From Phaeosaccion multiseriatum (taxonomy: Eukaryota; Ochrophyta, other classes): a DNA stretch of 64,000 nt. The DNA is taken from the NCBI GenBank assembly GCA_965112735.1, contig OZ218957.1, forward strand, positions 1,364,001 through 1,428,000, read 5' to 3'. The notes below the pieces were generated by a model, which saw nothing but the letters and a program-made list of their open reading frames with translations, was not told the origin of the DNA and searched no databases. Shown here piece by piece: positions 62,690 to 64,000 of this stretch; position 1 is the first letter of the stretch; each line of letters begins with the position of its first letter. The position numbers and the translations under genes were made by a program.

Positions 62690-64000
62690 GCACATTCGCT
62701 TGGGAGATGCTTTCAGCTTTCTTTCCTTTTTGGGAGACGGTTTTCCGAAGAGGTCAACCTTCCGCACGCCTTGAGGGAGTTGAGCTTCCATCCTGAGTCC
62801 ATTTACAATCGTCCTTTGGACCTCCCCCCATCGCTGCGGAAGATCACGTTTGGGTGCTTGTTTGACCATGACGTGACTCTTCCCACCTCTCTTGAAGAGC
62901 TGAAGTTTGGCGGCCAGTTTAGTCGTTTCAATCGTCCATTGAAGCTTCCTGCCTCTCTTCGGACTCTGCAGCTGGGAATGCAGTATGACCAGCCCCTATC
63001 GGATCTGCCCGACGGACTGAAGGAGCTGAGATTTCCCTATATCTCGAGGTTTGATCATCCGTTGATCCTGCCTGCCACTCTTGGGACTCTGCGGCTGGGA
63101 AAGTGTTACAGTCACTCTTGGGACTCTGCGGCTGGGAAAGCGTTACAGTCAGCCCCTATCGGATCTGCCGGATGGGCTGAAGGAGCTGGTTTTTTCCTAT
63201 ATGTCGAGGTTTAATCATCCGTTAACCCTGCCTGCCTCTGTTCGGACTCTGAAGCTGGGAATGGAGTATAACCAGCCCCTATCGGATCTGCCGGACGGGC
63301 TGAAGGAGCTGGAGTTTCCCGATGAGTCGGAGTTTAATCATCCGTTGATCCTGCCTGCCTCTCTTCAGACTCTGCAGCTGGGGATGAAGTTCACGCAGCC
63401 CCTATCAGATCTACCGGACGGGCTGAAGAAGCTGATATTTGCCAATGACTCGGTGTTTAATCATCCGTTGATCCTGCCTGCCACTCTTCGGACTCTAAAG
63501 CTGGGAGAGGAGTATAACCAGCCCCTATCGGATCTGCCGGACGGGCTGAAGGAGCTGGAGTTTTCCGATGAGTCGATGTTTGATCATCCGTTGATCCTGC
63601 CTACCCCTCTTCGGACTCTGCAGTTGGGATGGGTGTATAATCAGCCCCTATCGGATCTGCCGGACGGGCTGAAGGAGCTGAAATTTTCCTATGACTCGAT
63701 GTTTGATCATCCGTTGATCCTGCCTGCCACTCTTCGGACTCTGCGGCTGGGAAAGTGTTACAGTCAGCCTCTATCGGATCTGCCGGATGGGCTGAAGGAG
63801 CTGGATTTTTCCAAGTGGTCGAAGTTTAATCATCCGTTAACCCTGCCTGCCTCTGTTCGGACTCTGAAGCTGGGAATGGAGTATACCCAGCCCCTGTCGG
63901 ATCTGCCGGACGGGCTGAAGGAGCTGAAATTTTCCGATGAGTCGGAGTTTAATCACCCGTTAATCCTGCCTGCCTCTCTTCGGACTCTGCAGCTGGGGTG
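62690..64000 (+). pseudogene. FNIP-repeat (LRR-like) gene, frame-broken, 3' end outside the window
   Basis: From about 62745 the sequence encodes FNIP-type repeats: FNRPLKLPASLRTLQLG, YDQPLSDLPDGLKELRF, FNHPLILPASLQTLQLG. From 62980 the period settles at 123 bp (41 residues, two FNIP-like half-units), about eight units up to the window end. FNIP repeats are known from Dictyostelium and other protists and from some giant viruses, where they form LRR-like solenoids, often behind an F-box. Here the frame is broken: a 37-bp tandem duplication at about 63086-63159 shifts it, and in 62640-62760 recognisable repeat pieces lie in three different frames with no good introns. It could be a decayed copy, or a working gene with assembly errors. 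The second frame is open from about 63090 to the end. Confidence 0.6.

Noticed and set aside
63098-63145. A 46-nt intron that would restore the FNIP frame
   Set aside because: Its borders lie inside the duplicated unit, it is far shorter than the other introns here (mostly above 90 nt), and a simple 37-bp duplication explains the shift.

Overview
The window is nuclear eukaryotic DNA. Nearly every gene is broken by GT-AG introns, coding exons are GC-rich, and introns and UTRs are full of CT/GA, CTC/GAG, CCCT, CCTT and GAGT microsatellites. No bacterial operon structure, tRNA, rRNA or CRISPR array was seen. The mix of genes (plant-type coclaurine N-methyltransferase-like enzyme, ROK fructokinase, polycystin/REJ-like receptor, tandem MAPR protein, FNIP repeats) suggests a microbial eukaryote. 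A stramenopile alga is my guess, but no single feature proves it.

Layout. 1-941 (+): 3' half of a CFA/coclaurine-N-methyltransferase-like methyltransferase. 1698-4242 (-): eight-exon ROK fructokinase ending in a hydrophobic tail. 4580-24226 (+): 17-exon giant ubiquitin-specific protease of the USP9X/USP34 kind, divergent from the fructokinase. 24991-52942 (-): nine-exon giant receptor gene. Its exons sum to 25,797 nt, exactly in frame, for about 8,598 residues: signal peptide, about 38 adhesin-like Ig domains (25 of them in a nearly identical 798-bp tandem array), Calx-beta-like and REJ regions, an intact GPS autoproteolysis motif, five PKD1-like membrane segments and 18 cytoplasmic TRAF-type zinc fingers. 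53233-54714 (+): head-to-head with it, across a 290-bp spacer, a four-exon 293-residue secreted paralogue carrying about one repeat unit. 55464-60101 (-): eight-exon membrane-anchored MYND zinc-finger protein. 60433-62049 (-): four-exon protein with two tandem cytochrome-b5/MAPR heme-binding domains. 62690-64000 (+): FNIP-repeat gene, frame-broken and cut by the window end.

The most interesting element is the receptor/mini-paralogue pair. A polycystin-type GPS receptor has kept its ectodomain, GPS and first five membrane helices, has no visible PLAT domain or ion channel, and carries an 18-finger TRAF-type intracellular array instead. Beside it, on the opposite strand and sharing the promoter region, is a small secreted protein made of the same repeat, with the same signal-peptide exon and intron phase. 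A homotypic adhesion, ligand or decoy relation is a plausible inference.

Exon boundaries were placed by hand from GT-AG consensus and phase. All multi-exon models close in frame except the USP gene, which needs one base inserted in a G-rich run near 11.13-11.18 kb. In homopolymer runs coordinates may be off by one base.
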